A DNA stretch of 32,965 nt from Alphaproteobacteria bacterium (lineage in GTDB: Bacteria > Pseudomonadota > Alphaproteobacteria > Micropepsales > Micropepsaceae), in the NCBI GenBank assembly GCA_013697055.1, contig JACCXK010000064.1, positions 1 to 32,965 of the forward strand, given 5' to 3'. Positions 1-9,160 of this stretch are shown piece by piece. Each line of letters begins with the position of its first letter. Position 1 is the first letter of the stretch. The notes beneath the pieces are model-generated. The model made no database searches. It worked only from the letters and a program-made list of their open reading frames with translations, and was not told the DNA's origin. The position numbers and the translations under genes were made by a program.

Positions 1-532
1 ATTCCGCCCTGGTCAGTCCAATGTCCGCTATGCGCCAATAGCGGTCATTCCTGTCAGCGGCCCGCGCGGAGGATTGTCGCCCAGAATTATTTCCACTTGC
101 GCTGCTGGGACTCGTTGCCGTGGCAGGTTACCAAAACCGAGACAGGCTCGCTGCAATGTTTGGCCAACACGCCGGGGCTCCAACGGCGTCAGGAGGAGAC
201 CAAGGTGGATTGAGTGCCATTCTCGGCGGCCTGACCGGTGGGCTTGGCGGCGCTAGCGCCGGGGGCTTCCTGTTGAAAGGGCTCAGGACGTTGATTGACC
301 AACTCCATAGCCATGGCAGGGAGAAGTTGCGCATTCCTGGGTCAGGACTGGGCCAAACCAAGCAATAACGCCCCATGAACTTGAAGATGCGATTGGACCC
401 GATATCTTGTCAGAGTTGGTGCGGCAGACCGGTCTTACACGTGACGGACTCTTCGCTAAACTAGCTAAGGATCTATCTTCGGCCGTGGACAAATACACGC
501 CGGAGGGACAGCCCCACTTCAGCGTTGAATGA
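1..532 (+). pseudogene. YidB-family (DUF937-like) protein, frameshifted remnant
   Basis: No single frame encodes the protein, but its pieces read as one YidB-like protein. One frame (about 93-317) gives ALLGLVAVAGYQNRDRLAAM, then a Gly/Leu-rich stretch and LIDQLHSHG. A second frame (about 317-532) continues with GEVAHSWVRTGPNQAITP, then GPDILSELVRQTGLTRDGL and a YTPEG ending before a TGA at 530-532. A one-base loss near 316-320 explains the switch. The N-terminus may be broken too: a TTG at 74 starts MSPRIIS in a third frame, which resembles the usual start of the family, and would need another shift near 95. The role of YidB-type proteins is poorly known. The last 14 bases overlap the 3' end of the convergent glycosyltransferase. 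A sequencing error rather than true decay cannot be excluded; the gene could also begin before the window. Confidence 0.6.
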
Positions 533-1502
533 CGAAGTCGCGGTAGCGCAGGATTTTGGCCAGCGCCTTGAGGCGCGATGTGGGTGAGCCGGGCACGGTA
601 TGCGGCCGCTGCAACAGCGGTGATGGACCCACTTCCACCGATGCGCCCAGCGCAGCGCCGCGCTGCAAGGCGCGGATATAGGGCCGATAGAGCCGCCGCG
701 CCAGGAAACCGCGATAGGGCTGGCCGTTGTTGCGGTGATGGGTGCGCCAGACAAAGCGGAGCAGCTTCTTGAAGCCGTGAAAGTGAAAGAAGATCAGCAG
801 TTGGCCATCCACCGTGAGGCCGCCTTTCGTCTCTGCCAGCCGGTGATTGGCCAGGTTCCAGGGCGCCAGATTGGCGCCCGGATGATCCAGCACCAGCACC
901 CGGGCGAACATCCCCGGCACCCGGTCCAGATATTTCTGGTCGGCGAAACGGTCGTCTTCCAGCCGGTCGTAGCACCATTCCAGGCAGCGGTCGCGCCACC
1001 ATTCCAGGCACGCCAGCCCATCCGCATCGCGCCGGAAACTCACCCAGCCCACATTGAAACGGCCATAGACTTCCTGCTTCTTCACAGCGGGAGCGAAGCG
1101 ATGCTCGATCAGCAAGGTCGAATAGCCTTCAAAGCGGGCATAGATCGGGGCCGGATCGGAAAAGAAGAACAGGTCGCTGTCGAGATAGGTGATGATGTCG
1201 ATGCCGGGATCGCGCTTCAGAATCCAGTCCATCAAGGACGGGGTGCAGGTGAAGTAATATTCCACCACTGAGCGGTTGGCCTTGGCCGCGGCCAACGCCG
1301 CGTTGCCGGCCTCAAAATCACCCATCGCCACCGGCACCACGCCCGGCAGGGCCAGCTTCACCAATGCCGTATGGCACTCCGGGCTGAGACACAATACCCA
1401 CAGCCGCGCGTCCGGGACATGCACCATCACGGATTCATAAAGCGCCAGCCCACGCGGAAAATATCGGTGATCGAAATAGGTACAGAAGTCGCGCCGTTCC
1501 AC
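519..1502 (-). CDS. Glycosyltransferase with DSD motif (GT8-like nucleotide-diphospho-sugar transferase)
   Basis: A 327-residue protein with a GT-A look. The N-terminus FCTYFDHRYFPRGLALYESV is typical of O-antigen/EPS cluster transferases that scan a hexose donor, and YLDSDLFFFSDP (about residues 107-118) supplies the DxD-type motif expected to bind the metal and nucleotide sugar. No signal peptide or membrane helix is visible, so it should act at the cytoplasmic face of the inner membrane. The start is a GTG, two bases after the rfbA stop, so it is the last gene of an rfbB-rfbA-glycosyltransferase operon. Donor and acceptor cannot be read from sequence; the rfbAB product is the obvious candidate donor precursor, but that is inference. 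Confidence 0.75.
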   Translation of the reverse strand: MERRDFCTYFDHRYFPRGLALYESVMVHVPDARLWVLCLSPECHTALVKLALPGVVPVAMGDFEAGNAALAAAKANRSVVEYYFTCTPSLMDWILKRDPGIDIITYLDSDLFFFSDPAPIYARFEGYSTLLIEHRFAPAVKKQEVYGRFNVGWVSFRRDADGLACLEWWRDRCLEWCYDRLEDDRFADQKYLDRVPGMFARVLVLDHPGANLAPWNLANHRLAETKGGLTVDGQLLIFFHFHGFKKLLRFVWRTHHRNNGQPYRGFLARRLYRPYIRALQRGAALGASVEVGPSPLLQRPHTVPGSPTSRLKALAKILRYRDFVIQR

Positions 1503-1504
1503 CG

Positions 1505-2377
1505 CTATCGCGCCTCGGCGGCAATCCGCAGCAGATATTGGCCATAGGCGCTTTTACCCAGGGGCGTAGCCAGCGCCGCCAGGGCGGCGGCGTCGATATA
1601 GCCTTGGCGAAAGGCGATTTCCTCCGGACAGGCGATCTTGAAGCCTTGGCGCGTCTCGATCACTGCCACGAACTCGCTGGCCTGCAGCAGGCTTTCATGG
1701 GTGCCGGTGTCCAGCCAAGCGATGCCCCGCCCCAACCGCTGCACCGTCAACTTTCCCCGCTCCAGATAGACCTTGTTGACGTCGGTGATCTCCAGCTCGC
1801 CGCGCGGTGACGGCTTGAGCTTGGCGGCAATGTCCAGCACGTCATTGTCGTAGAAATAAAGCCCGGTCACGGCATGCTTGGACTTCGGCTGGCTGGGTTT
1901 TTCTTCCAGCGAGATGGCGCGGCCGTCCCCCCCGAACTCCACCACGCCATAGCGCTCCGGATCGTTGACCGGATAGCCGAACACCACGGCACCCTCCTTC
2001 AGGCCGGCGGCCTGGCGCAGCAATTCGGGAATGCTCTCGCCGAAAAATATATTGTCGCCCAAGATCAGGCAGACGGACTCCTGGCCGACGAACTCGCGCC
2101 CGATGATGAAGGCCTGGGCCAGTCCATCCGGCGAAGGCTGGGCGGCGTAGGAAATGCGCATGCCCCAGGCCCGGCCGTCGCCCAACAGTGCGCGATAGCG
2201 CGGCACGTCATCGGGGCAGGTAATAATCAGGATGTCGCGGATGCCCGCCAGCATCAGGGTGGAAAGCGGGTAATAGATCATCGGCTTGTCATAGACTGGC
2301 AGCAACTGCTTGTTGACCGCGTGGGTGACGGGATAGAGCCTTGTGCCGGACCCACCGGCCAGAATGATGCCCTTCAT
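1505..2377 (-). CDS. rfbA: Glucose-1-phosphate thymidylyltransferase
   Basis: Makes dTDP-glucose from dTTP and glucose-1-phosphate, the first step towards dTDP-deoxysugars. The 290 residues match the usual family length. Visible motifs are the N-terminal nucleotide-binding [11 protein letters not shown] (about 8-18), the [17 protein letters not shown] block (about 24-40), LGDNIFFG (about 106-113) and the EEKPSQPKS block that carries the sugar-phosphate lysine. The ATG overlaps the rfbB stop by four bases (ATGA), so translation is probably coupled. rfbC and rfbD, needed for dTDP-L-rhamnose, are not next to it, so the end product may be another 6-deoxysugar. Confidence 0.95.
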   Translation of the reverse strand: MKGIILAGGSGTRLYPVTHAVNKQLLPVYDKPMIYYPLSTLMLAGIRDILIITCPDDVPRYRALLGDGRAWGMRISYAAQPSPDGLAQAFIIGREFVGQESVCLILGDNIFFGESIPELLRQAAGLKEGAVVFGYPVNDPERYGVVEFGGDGRAISLEEKPSQPKSKHAVTGLYFYDNDVLDIAAKLKPSPRGELEITDVNKVYLERGKLTVQRLGRGIAWLDTGTHESLLQASEFVAVIETRQGFKIACPEEIAFRQGYIDAAALAALATPLGKSAYGQYLLRIAAEAR

Positions 2378-3456
2378 GCCGTCACCTTCATGCCATCGCC
2401 GATGCCTTCATTGAGGCCCAGCCGCTCGGTGCGATAGGCGCCCGACAGCACACGCTCCCACCAGCCCTTGTTGTCCAGGTACCAGCGCACCGTCTTTTCC
2501 AGCCCGCTTTCGAAATTCTCCTGCGGCGCCCAGCCAAGTTGGTTTCGCAGCTTGGTGGAATCGATGGCATAGCGCAGGTCGTGGCCGGGCCGGTCGGCGA
2601 CAAAGCTCACCAGATCGGCATGCTTCCTGCCCGGCAGCATCTCGTCCAGCAGGGTGCAGATACCGCGCACCACATCGATGTTCCGCCGCTCGGCATTGCC
2701 GCCGATATTGTACACCTCGCCCACCCGTCCCTGGCGCAGTACCGCGATCAGGGCGCGGGCATGATCCTCGACATAAAGCCAGTCGCGGATGTTCTCACCC
2801 TGGCCATAGACCGGCATGGGCTGGCCGCGCAGTCCCTTCACGATGGTCAGCGGGATCAGCTTTTCGGGGAAATGATAGGGCCCATAATTGTTGGAACAGT
2901 TGGTGATCAGGACCGGCAGGTCATAGGTGTGATGCCAGGCGCGCGCCAAGTGATCGGCGCCGGCCTTGGAGGCGGCATAGGGCGAGTTGGGAGCGTAAGC
3001 GCTGTCCTCCCGGAACAGGCCGGTCGCGCCAAGCGAGCCATAGACCTCATCGGTCGAAACATGATGGAAGCGGAAAGCGTTCTTGCGGCCGGCGTCCAGG
3101 CCGCGCCAATAGGCTGTCGCCGCTTCCAGCAGCACGCTGGTGCCGACCATGTTGGTCTGCACAAAGGCCGCCGGCCCGTCGATGGAGCGATCGACATGGG
3201 ATTCAGCCGCCAGGTGCATGATGGCGTCCGGCTTTTCGGATTCCAGCAGCGCCGCGACGCCGCGGCGGTCGCAGATGTCGAGCTGGACGAACCGATAGCG
3301 TGGATCCTGGGCGACAGCGGCCAGCGACTCCAGATTGCCGGCATAGGTCAGTTTGTCCAGGTTCACCACCTGGATGCTTTTGTCCGCCATCAGAGCGCGC
3401 ACCACCGCCGACCCGATAAAGCCCGCTCCTCCGGTGACGATGACTTTCATGGACAC
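2374..3456 (-). CDS. rfbB: dTDP-glucose 4,6-dehydratase
   Basis: An extended short-chain dehydrogenase converting dTDP-glucose to dTDP-4-keto-6-deoxyglucose. The Rossmann motif [14 protein letters not shown] is at the N-terminus, followed by [15 protein letters not shown], the catalytic [10 protein letters not shown] with Thr-Asp-Glu, and [11 protein letters not shown] with the Tyr-x3-Lys pair. At 360 residues the length is normal. Two starts compete: GTG at 3456 with AGGAG four bases before it, and ATG at 3450 with a ten-base spacing; both give an intact protein. It heads the minus-strand operon with rfbA and a glycosyltransferase and is divergent from the FkbM-type gene. Confidence 0.95.
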   Translation of the reverse strand: MSMKVIVTGGAGFIGSAVVRALMADKSIQVVNLDKLTYAGNLESLAAVAQDPRYRFVQLDICDRRGVAALLESEKPDAIMHLAAESHVDRSIDGPAAFVQTNMVGTSVLLEAATAYWRGLDAGRKNAFRFHHVSTDEVYGSLGATGLFREDSAYAPNSPYAASKAGADHLARAWHHTYDLPVLITNCSNNYGPYHFPEKLIPLTIVKGLRGQPMPVYGQGENIRDWLYVEDHARALIAVLRQGRVGEVYNIGGNAERRNIDVVRGICTLLDEMLPGRKHADLVSFVADRPGHDLRYAIDSTKLRNQLGWAPQENFESGLEKTVRWYLDNKGWWERVLSGAYRTERLGLNEGIGDGMKVTA

Positions 3457-3634
3457 GACGCTCCTAACTCACGCCGACGCATAGGGGCTTTCCGCGGCAA
3501 ACTCAAACCCGCGTCATCATGGCAGTTTTAATATTTTATATCAATGGGTTAATGGGACGCAGACGCTGCCGTTCGACACGCTTTTTCTTTTCTGATACCC
3601 CAGCCTGATCCCGCCACGAGCTTGCCCACCGCCC
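3457..3634. promoter_or_regulatory. AT-rich divergent intergenic region between rfbB and FkbM-type gene
   Basis: This 178-base gap separates two divergent genes and contains an AT-rich patch at about 3525-3555 in an otherwise GC-rich region. Several TATAAT-like hexamers are present on both strands, so promoters for both units are likely here, but no -35/-10 pair stands out. No tRNA, repeat or ORF was seen. Confidence 0.35.
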
Positions 3635-4366
3635 ATGAATCGCGCCGCGCACATTCTTAAGACGGCTATCCGCCGGGCTGCCAACAGCTTGGGCTATGAC
3701 ATTGTCGGGCATGACTCAAAAAGTCCGCGCTGGCGCATGGCGCAATTCTTTGCCCAAGGCCACATTACCACCGTGTTCGATGTGGGCGCCAACCGTGGCG
3801 CCTACGGCTGGGAGTTGCGGCAGATGGGCTTCGAAGGCGCCATCGTCTCCTTCGAACCGCTGAAGGACGCCTTTGCCCAACTCCTGGTCTCAGCCAAGGG
3901 CGATCCCAATTGGCGCGTCGTCAACATCGGGCTGGGCGAAAAGGATGAGGCATTGCTGCTGAACGTGGCCGCCAATTCGGAGAGCAGTTCCTTCCTGCCG
4001 ATGCTGGCGGCGCATGAGGATGCCGCGCCCGAAAGCCGCTACCTAAATCAGGAACCGGCCATCATTCGCCGCCTGGACGGCCTGTCCCGCGATTATGCCA
4101 GCGCGGCCGACCGCATCTTCCTCAAGATCGACACCCAGGGTTTTGAAAAACATGTGCTGGAAGGCGCCCGCGGCATGCTGGAGCAGGTGCCGCTGATCCA
4201 GATCGAATGTTCCCTGGTGCCGCTCTATGGCGATGGCGATATCATCGAGGGGCTGATCGCCTTCCTGCGCGGATTGGGCTATGCGCCGATCGACACAAGG
4301 CCGACCTTCCATCACCAGCACAATCACCATCTGATGCAGATAGACGTGATCTTCCTGCGCCAGTAG
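3635..4366 (+). CDS. FkbM-family methyltransferase (first copy)
   Basis: A SAM-dependent methyltransferase of 243 residues. The SAM-binding motif I is FDVGANRGAYGWEL (about 48-61), followed by SFEPL, then the FkbM signature LKIDTQGFEKHVLEGA (about 165-180) and an IECSLVPLYGD block. FkbM-type enzymes commonly O-methylate sugars in surface polysaccharides or glycolipids, which fits the surroundings; the substrate is unknown. It is the only plus-strand gene in the cluster and its TAG directly abuts the stop of the convergent glycosyltransferase with no intervening base. No strong ribosome-binding site precedes the ATG. It resembles the second FkbM gene at 23796 in fold but is clearly a diverged sequence. 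Confidence 0.85.
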   Translation: MNRAAHILKTAIRRAANSLGYDIVGHDSKSPRWRMAQFFAQGHITTVFDVGANRGAYGWELRQMGFEGAIVSFEPLKDAFAQLLVSAKGDPNWRVVNIGLGEKDEALLLNVAANSESSSFLPMLAAHEDAAPESRYLNQEPAIIRRLDGLSRDYASAADRIFLKIDTQGFEKHVLEGARGMLEQVPLIQIECSLVPLYGDGDIIEGLIAFLRGLGYAPIDTRPTFHHQHNHHLMQIDVIFLRQ

Positions 4367-5221
4367 CTAGCAGGAAAAGACGCGACCGAAGCTAAGGCGC
4401 CGCATCACCGCATTTGCCATCCAGGCCAGGCGTTTGAGAGGCGCAAGGCCCAGCCTCTCCGACAAGGCATAGACACCAAAGATAATGCGGCACCAGGCGC
4501 GCTGCATCGGGCCCGCGCCGGCGAACTCCACCACATGACAGACCTCCCAGCGGCGGCGGGCGCTGTCCTGGGTCGTCTTGGAAGCCTCGTGCGGCCGGTA
4601 GACGGCGAAAAAGCCCGGCACATAGGAAATGACCTTGCCCGCCCGGTAGAGCGCGACAAAGAACTTCCAGTCAAAGGTGAAGGACAGGCTTTCGTCCAGC
4701 CGCAACGGATTCTTCCGCCAGAAAGTTGATGGCTGCATGAAATAGTCCGCCACCGCCATGCCGCGCGCATTGATGTTCTTCTGTTCGCCCATCAGGGGCG
4801 ATGCCAGCCGGCCATCGACGGTGGCCAGCCAGCCATCGCCGGTGATCGCATCGGTGCCCGGATGAGAGGCGAAGAAGGCGCAGACCCGCTCCAGCACAGT
4901 GTTGTCATAGAAGAAATCGTCCGAATTCAGCCAGCAGACGATATCGCCGGTGGCGACATCGAATCCCTTGTTGATGGCGTTGGATTGGCCCGTGTCGCAT
5001 TCGCGGATATAGCGGATGCGCGGATCGGGCAGATAGTTTGACACGACGCTCTCGGTGCCGTCATTGGAAAGCGCATCATAGATCAGATATTCGATGTCGC
5101 GATGGGTCTGGTCCAGCACCGATTCTATGCAGGCGGCGATATAACTTGCCTGGTTGTAGGTTGGCGTGATGACGGTCACCCGCAGCGTATCGCCTCTGGT
5201 GCCTGTCATGGCTTCAGTCAC
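4367..5221 (-). CDS. Family 2 glycosyltransferase
   Basis: A 284-residue GT2 enzyme. The N-terminus VTVITPTYNQASYIAACIES with VLDQTHRDIEYLIYD is the classical GT2 opening, GQSNAINKG follows, and CWLNSDDFFYDNTV (about 96-109) contains the SDD metal-binding motif. No membrane segments are visible, so it should work at the cytoplasmic side of the membrane on a lipid-linked acceptor. The start is GTG at 5221, overlapping the stop of the upstream beta-helix gene by four bases; an ATG five codons in is an alternative. Part of the glycan cluster; linkage and sugar cannot be predicted. Confidence 0.88.
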   Translation of the reverse strand: MTEAMTGTRGDTLRVTVITPTYNQASYIAACIESVLDQTHRDIEYLIYDALSNDGTESVVSNYLPDPRIRYIRECDTGQSNAINKGFDVATGDIVCWLNSDDFFYDNTVLERVCAFFASHPGTDAITGDGWLATVDGRLASPLMGEQKNINARGMAVADYFMQPSTFWRKNPLRLDESLSFTFDWKFFVALYRAGKVISYVPGFFAVYRPHEASKTTQDSARRRWEVCHVVEFAGAGPMQRAWCRIIFGVYALSERLGLAPLKRLAWMANAVMRRLSFGRVFSC

Positions 5222-6564
5222 TGTCCGCCGCCGGACGGAAATCCGGAATCGCCGTTGGCGGCGTTGCCGCCATGGGTGATCACCTGCGGTACGATTCCGT
5301 TATAGGTAGGTGACCGGTTGGTGAAGAGAGCCGGACCCAGAACGCAACCGCCGCAGCCATTGTTAGTAGCGCGAAAGTTGACGAACGGCCCGTCAGCGAT
5401 CAGCCAGTGCGGCGCGGCGCTGGTCGAATTGACCAGCACGTCGATGTCATTGTTGATGATGGTGTGGCTGAAGCCGCCTGCGACATGGATGGCGCTTTGC
5501 ACACCGGACAGGATGCCCTCGATGTGGTTGGAGTCGATCACTGAGGAACGCGCGTTGTCGTAGATAAAAGAATCGAACCGCGCATTCGTATCGCCGGGAT
5601 AAAGGACCTCGTTTCCCACCACCCGGTCCATGTTGCCGAAGGTACCGTGACTGGCCAGTCGGATCTGGCTGTCGCCAGTATAGGCGATGCGGTTAGGCCC
5701 GCCGCAGCCGATGCACATCACATCCGATCCTTCCAGCGCGATTCCGTGCTTGCCGTTGGTGATGTTGTTCAGGGAAAAATCGCCGTTAAAGCATTTGCTG
5801 CATTCCAGCCCGATCTGGGTGCGGTTCTGCAGATTGCAATAAATCCGCTCGACATGCGGATGCATCATGTAGAATTGCGATGCGGCATTGTCAGTGAAGC
5901 CTCCGGCGACGCTGTTCCAGCGGATGCAGCCGCCCGGGGTGGCTGCGCTCGTGGTCAGGATTTCCATGTCATAATATTTGGGCGCTTCGATATTGGTCGT
6001 GCCCTTGGGTGTCTGGAAGTCGAACACCCAGCCGCTTTTCATGCAGGAACCATCCACCACCGTGGCACTCGGCGCCGTATCGCCCGGCGTGCCCGTGCCC
6101 TGCCCGCGCAGGATCACGCCACGCGCCGCCGCCACGCTCGAACAGACCTTGCCAATACCGCCGGGGAGCGAGAGGCTCACGCGCAATCCTGCCGCCACCT
6201 GGAAGGCATGGCTGAGCGCCCCGGCATCGTCATGGGAGCCATCCCACCAGGCACCGCACATGGTGACGTCCAGGGCACCCGACAACTGGCGAACCCAGCG
6301 GCCCTTGCCGCCGCTAGCTGCAAAGATGGTGCAGCCATTAACCGTCGCGGCGCTTGAGGCCTGGAAGGCGAATACTCCGCCGCCCTTGTTCATGTTCTCG
6401 TGGTAGGAGAGAATTTGCGCGGCGCCGCTGCTCAGTCCTGATAATTCATCCACGGATGAAACGGCGGCCATCTGCAAGGGGGCAGCCCCTCCACAGCCGA
6501 TGCCTATAAGGATACTTGCAGCCCATGCCAAATTGTGAACAAGCATTTTACGAATTTTTTTCAT
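5218..6564 (-). CDS. Exported right-handed beta-helix protein, pectate-lyase-like
   Basis: About 448 residues from the chosen ATG at 6564, which is preceded by AGGGA at good spacing; upstream codons in the same frame lack such a site. MKKIRKMLVHNLAWAAS plus a hydrophobic run ending near CGGAAP forms a signal peptide (possibly a lipobox at ILIGIGC). WWDGSHDDAGALSHAF (about 120-135) resembles the G-D-G-x-x-D-D-x-x-A block of pectate-lyase-3 and tailspike proteins, and the C-terminal half has the short Asn/Ser/Ile turns of a parallel beta-helix (for example RSSVIDSNHIEGI and SHTIINNDIDVLVN). Cys is unusually frequent. It may bind or cut the polysaccharide made by the cluster, but no catalytic set is certain. 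Its stop overlaps the GT2 start, so the two are co-transcribed. Confidence 0.65.
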   Translation of the reverse strand: MKKIRKMLVHNLAWAASILIGIGCGGAAPLQMAAVSSVDELSGLSSGAAQILSYHENMNKGGGVFAFQASSAATVNGCTIFAASGGKGRWVRQLSGALDVTMCGAWWDGSHDDAGALSHAFQVAAGLRVSLSLPGGIGKVCSSVAAARGVILRGQGTGTPGDTAPSATVVDGSCMKSGWVFDFQTPKGTTNIEAPKYYDMEILTTSAATPGGCIRWNSVAGGFTDNAASQFYMMHPHVERIYCNLQNRTQIGLECSKCFNGDFSLNNITNGKHGIALEGSDVMCIGCGGPNRIAYTGDSQIRLASHGTFGNMDRVVGNEVLYPGDTNARFDSFIYDNARSSVIDSNHIEGILSGVQSAIHVAGGFSHTIINNDIDVLVNSTSAAPHWLIADGPFVNFRATNNGCGGCVLGPALFTNRSPTYNGIVPQVITHGGNAANGDSGFPSGGGQ

Positions 6565-6635
6565 TAGATCCCTGATCCCGGCTTCAGTCGCGTGTATGGG
6601 AAATACGCCACCCGACTTATCTAAAGAACAAAGCC

Positions 6636-7469
6636 TCATCCCCTTCCGCACCTGAGAAAAGTTAGCTGCGCGCCGTACACGCCGTCGCCCGGAATAGGAA
6701 CACCGTCATCTTCGGGCGTCCGAGAGAACATCCGAAAGCCTTTCTTAGCAGCTATTTCGCGGATCAGACTCTCTCGCACCGTGCGGAATGGGTAGGTCAA
6801 CTCGATGTTGGCGAAATGGGGCGGAATCTCGCCGCTCCCATTTTCGAAAAGCATGCTGCGATGGACGCGGAAAATATCTCGCTCGGAGAAGTTGTTGCGC
6901 TTCAATACCACCGCGCTCCGCGCCGCAGCGAACCCCTGTTCAAGCACGCCATAGGGGTCCCCTACGCATTGTAAGGTACCACTAGTGAAAAACACGTCAC
7001 AAGCGGGGGGGATTGCGGCGGTGAAGGACGCTTCGCCCTTTCCCACCATGATGGCAACCAGCGTTGGATTCTCGACTACGGTATACCGGGCCTCGTAGCC
7101 GCAGGCTCTTAACGCAGCGCCGACCTCTCCGGTAGCGCCGCCGAAGTCGACGATGTCCAACGGGGCTGGCAGCATCTTGATAAGCCAGCGGAGCGCGTTG
7201 CCTTCTAGGATCTCCACCCCTGCTTCCCCGCTGCGCGCGGCTCGGAACTCGTTCACGGCGCTTTCATCGTAACTCCCAGCCGCTCTGGTTGCCGCTTCCC
7301 ATGTCTGGTAGGTGCGGTGCTTTGCTGACAGAGACCTAGCAGCGGTCCACAGGAATTGAGGCGCTGCGGCTCGAATAGCGCGTTTGATAGCTTGGGAAAG
7401 CAGACTGGTGGCTGTTTTCCTAATCTTTTCCGCACGCGCAGCGGGTAAGGCGGTCATTTCATGGAACAT
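6636..7469 (-). CDS. Putative methyltransferase, TIGR04325-like
   Basis: About 277 residues from ATG 7469; the frame also opens earlier with a TTG at 7532, and ATG 7457 is possible. The protein contains YQTWEAATRAAGSYDE, then a SAM-binding motif I, LDIVDFGGATGEVGAALRAC, and later VFFTSGTLQCVGDPYGVLEQG, which match my recollection of the TIGR04325 family found in polysaccharide and secondary-metabolite loci. Its substrate is unknown. Base composition and codon use look less GC-rich than in the rfb genes, and it lies next to tRNA-Lys and the integrase, so it may have arrived separately. A 71-base gap separates it from the beta-helix gene downstream. Confidence 0.65.
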   Translation of the reverse strand: MFHEMTALPAARAEKIRKTATSLLSQAIKRAIRAAAPQFLWTAARSLSAKHRTYQTWEAATRAAGSYDESAVNEFRAARSGEAGVEILEGNALRWLIKMLPAPLDIVDFGGATGEVGAALRACGYEARYTVVENPTLVAIMVGKGEASFTAAIPPACDVFFTSGTLQCVGDPYGVLEQGFAAARSAVVLKRNNFSERDIFRVHRSMLFENGSGEIPPHFANIELTYPFRTVRESLIREIAAKKGFRMFSRTPEDDGVPIPGDGVYGAQLTFLRCGRG

Positions 7470-7751
7470 TTTGAAGAAAAGCTTGGCCGGCCAGTAGCGC
7501 GGCTGAGGGAATAAAGGGCCGCCTCCGACCAATCAGCGCCAAGCCTCGGGACGGGAGAACGGCTCAGGGAGACGGTACGCTGAAAATTACGATGAGTAAA
7601 AAGCAGCATAAGCACGCTCCAGGCCAATCTTCGCTGTGCCCAAACATGGGTCGGCAATCAGATGCTAAGTGCAATTTTTTGACCAACTTTATTAGCCCTC
7701 AAAAGTGGCGGTCAGATCGCGACCCTTATGTACCCGCTCGAGTGGATTCCT

Positions 7752-7826
7752 TGGTGAGCCCAGATGGGGTCGAACCATCGGCCCTCTGATTAAAAGTCAG
7801 ATGCTCTACCGCTGAGCTATGGGCTC
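7752..7826 (-). tRNA. tRNA-Lys (UUU anticodon)
   Basis: The minus strand folds into a full cloverleaf: a seven-pair acceptor stem (GAGCCCA with TGGGCTC), D arm GCTCAGCGGTAGAGC, anticodon stem TCTGA/TCAGA with loop CTTTTAA giving anticodon TTT, T stem GATGG/CCATC with loop TTCGACC, discriminator A and an encoded CCA at 7752-7754. It stands alone between the TIGR04325-like gene and the integrase, a frequent site of genomic-island insertion. Confidence 0.96.
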
Positions 7827-7863
7827 GTTAGGAGCGACCTCTTAGACGCCCGGACCTCCCCAT

Positions 7864-7892
7864 TGCCTACCGAGCAGGGAAAGAAATTGCAA
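7864..7892 (-). promoter_or_regulatory. Candidate promoter of tRNA-Lys
   Basis: On the minus strand TTGCAA (7887-7892) and TAGGCA (7864-7869) are separated by 17 bases and lie about 38 bases before the tRNA 5' end. The -35 is good and the -10 moderate. It is a reading by eye. Confidence 0.35.
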
Positions 7893-7936
7893 GCGTTTTG
7901 TCTCGACAGCGCCTGCCGCCAGCCTAAAATAAACTC

Positions 7937-9160
7937 ATGAAGGGTACCATCACGGAAGAAGCAGCTCTAGGCCTGGAAAAGGGCCAGGTGTTATGGGACG
8001 ACATTGACCGAGGTTTCGGCGTCCGCCGCCAGTGTAAGGTGCCCTGTTTCATGGTGCGCTACCGACAGAACGGTATACGGCGTCACCTCACGCTGGGCAC
8101 ACTGAGGGAAATCACGGTCGACGAGGCCCGTGAGAGAGCTAAAATTATCCTGGATGCCTCGAAAAGCTGGGCCGACCCTTCACCAGGCCGCTGGAAACTT
8201 CGCCGCTCAAGGTTAGGGACTGTCTACTTTGGAGAGTTCGCCGAACTTTATCTGCGGGAATTCGCAACGCCAAGGAAAAAGCCTGCAAGCTTGCGCGCAG
8301 ATCGAAGAAACCTGGAACTACATATTCTGTCGCACTTGGGAAGCCGCCGATTAGTCGATATTAACTCACAGGCGATAATGAAAATGCATGGCTCACAATC
8401 CGCTACTCCTATTGCGGCAAACAGATGTTTGGCTCTCGTGTCGCATATCTTCACAATCGCAGAAAAGTGGGGCCTGCGTGGCAGCGGAAACCCTTGCAAG
8501 GGAGTGGACCGATTTCCTGAAAGATCCCGCGACCGGTATCTGACGGATGATGAACTTGGACGATTAGGCCAAGCTATCAAAACAGCGGAAACGGGGTTCA
8601 ACTCTGTTGTTTTGCCTGGGCCCTCGGTCCGGGCGGGATGCATGCGCAGGACCGCAGAGGATTGGCGCGCAATCGCAGCTATTCGGCTACTCATCCTCAC
8701 CGGCGCCAGAATGACGGAAGTTCTATCCCTTCAATGGGATTGGATTGATAAAACTCGCGGAGTGGCTCGTTTGCCTGACAGTAAAACGGGGCCCAAACTT
8801 CTTTACCTCCCAGAAATCGCGATATTGCTGTTGGATAAGCTGAAAACGCGGGTCGATAATGAGCACAGGGGCTCTCCCTTTGTTCTGCCGGGCGACCGTT
8901 CGACAACGCATTTCCAAGGCCTTTTTCCGCCTTGGCAGCGTATAAGAAGTATAGCGCGCCTAAATGCTCTGAGGATTCATGACTTAAGGCACGTTTTTGC
9001 ATCTACCGCGGTCTCGGCAGGAGATAGTTTGTATATGGTCGGCAAGATCCTTGGCCATCGCCAACCGTCGACGACCCAGAGGTACGCCCATCTGGCGATC
9101 GGGCCAGTACGGGACGTCGTAAACCGCACTGCCGAGCAGCTTTTTCAAGGTTTGACCTGA
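7937..9160 (+). CDS. Tyrosine recombinase / phage-type integrase
   Basis: A 407-residue integrase. The N-terminal part (about 18-72) has the arm-binding layout of P4-like integrases: LWDDIDRGFGVRR, RYRQNGIRRHLTLG and VDEARERAKIIL. A SAM-like core-binding domain follows (about 90-190). The catalytic set is complete: Arg258 in TGARMTEVL, Lys283 in DSKTG, His348 and Arg351 in HDLRHVFAS, His374 in LGHRQPSTTQRY and the nucleophile Tyr383. It should therefore be active unless not expressed. It starts 110 bases from the 5' end of tRNA-Lys, on the side opposite to the usual integration point at a tRNA 3' end. Codon use is less GC-biased than the flanking genes, a sign of transfer. No excisionase or other mobile genes are recognisable nearby. 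Confidence 0.93.
   Translation: MKGTITEEAALGLEKGQVLWDDIDRGFGVRRQCKVPCFMVRYRQNGIRRHLTLGTLREITVDEARERAKIILDASKSWADPSPGRWKLRRSRLGTVYFGEFAELYLREFATPRKKPASLRADRRNLELHILSHLGSRRLVDINSQAIMKMHGSQSATPIAANRCLALVSHIFTIAEKWGLRGSGNPCKGVDRFPERSRDRYLTDDELGRLGQAIKTAETGFNSVVLPGPSVRAGCMRRTAEDWRAIAAIRLLILTGARMTEVLSLQWDWIDKTRGVARLPDSKTGPKLLYLPEIAILLLDKLKTRVDNEHRGSPFVLPGDRSTTHFQGLFPPWQRIRSIARLNALRIHDLRHVFASTAVSAGDSLYMVGKILGHRQPSTTQRYAHLAIGPVRDVVNRTAEQLFQGLT

Noticed and set aside
3525..3555. CtrA-type site (TTAA-N7-TTAA) before rfbB
   Set aside because: Two TTAA boxes are present but the spacing is about 18 bases, not seven.
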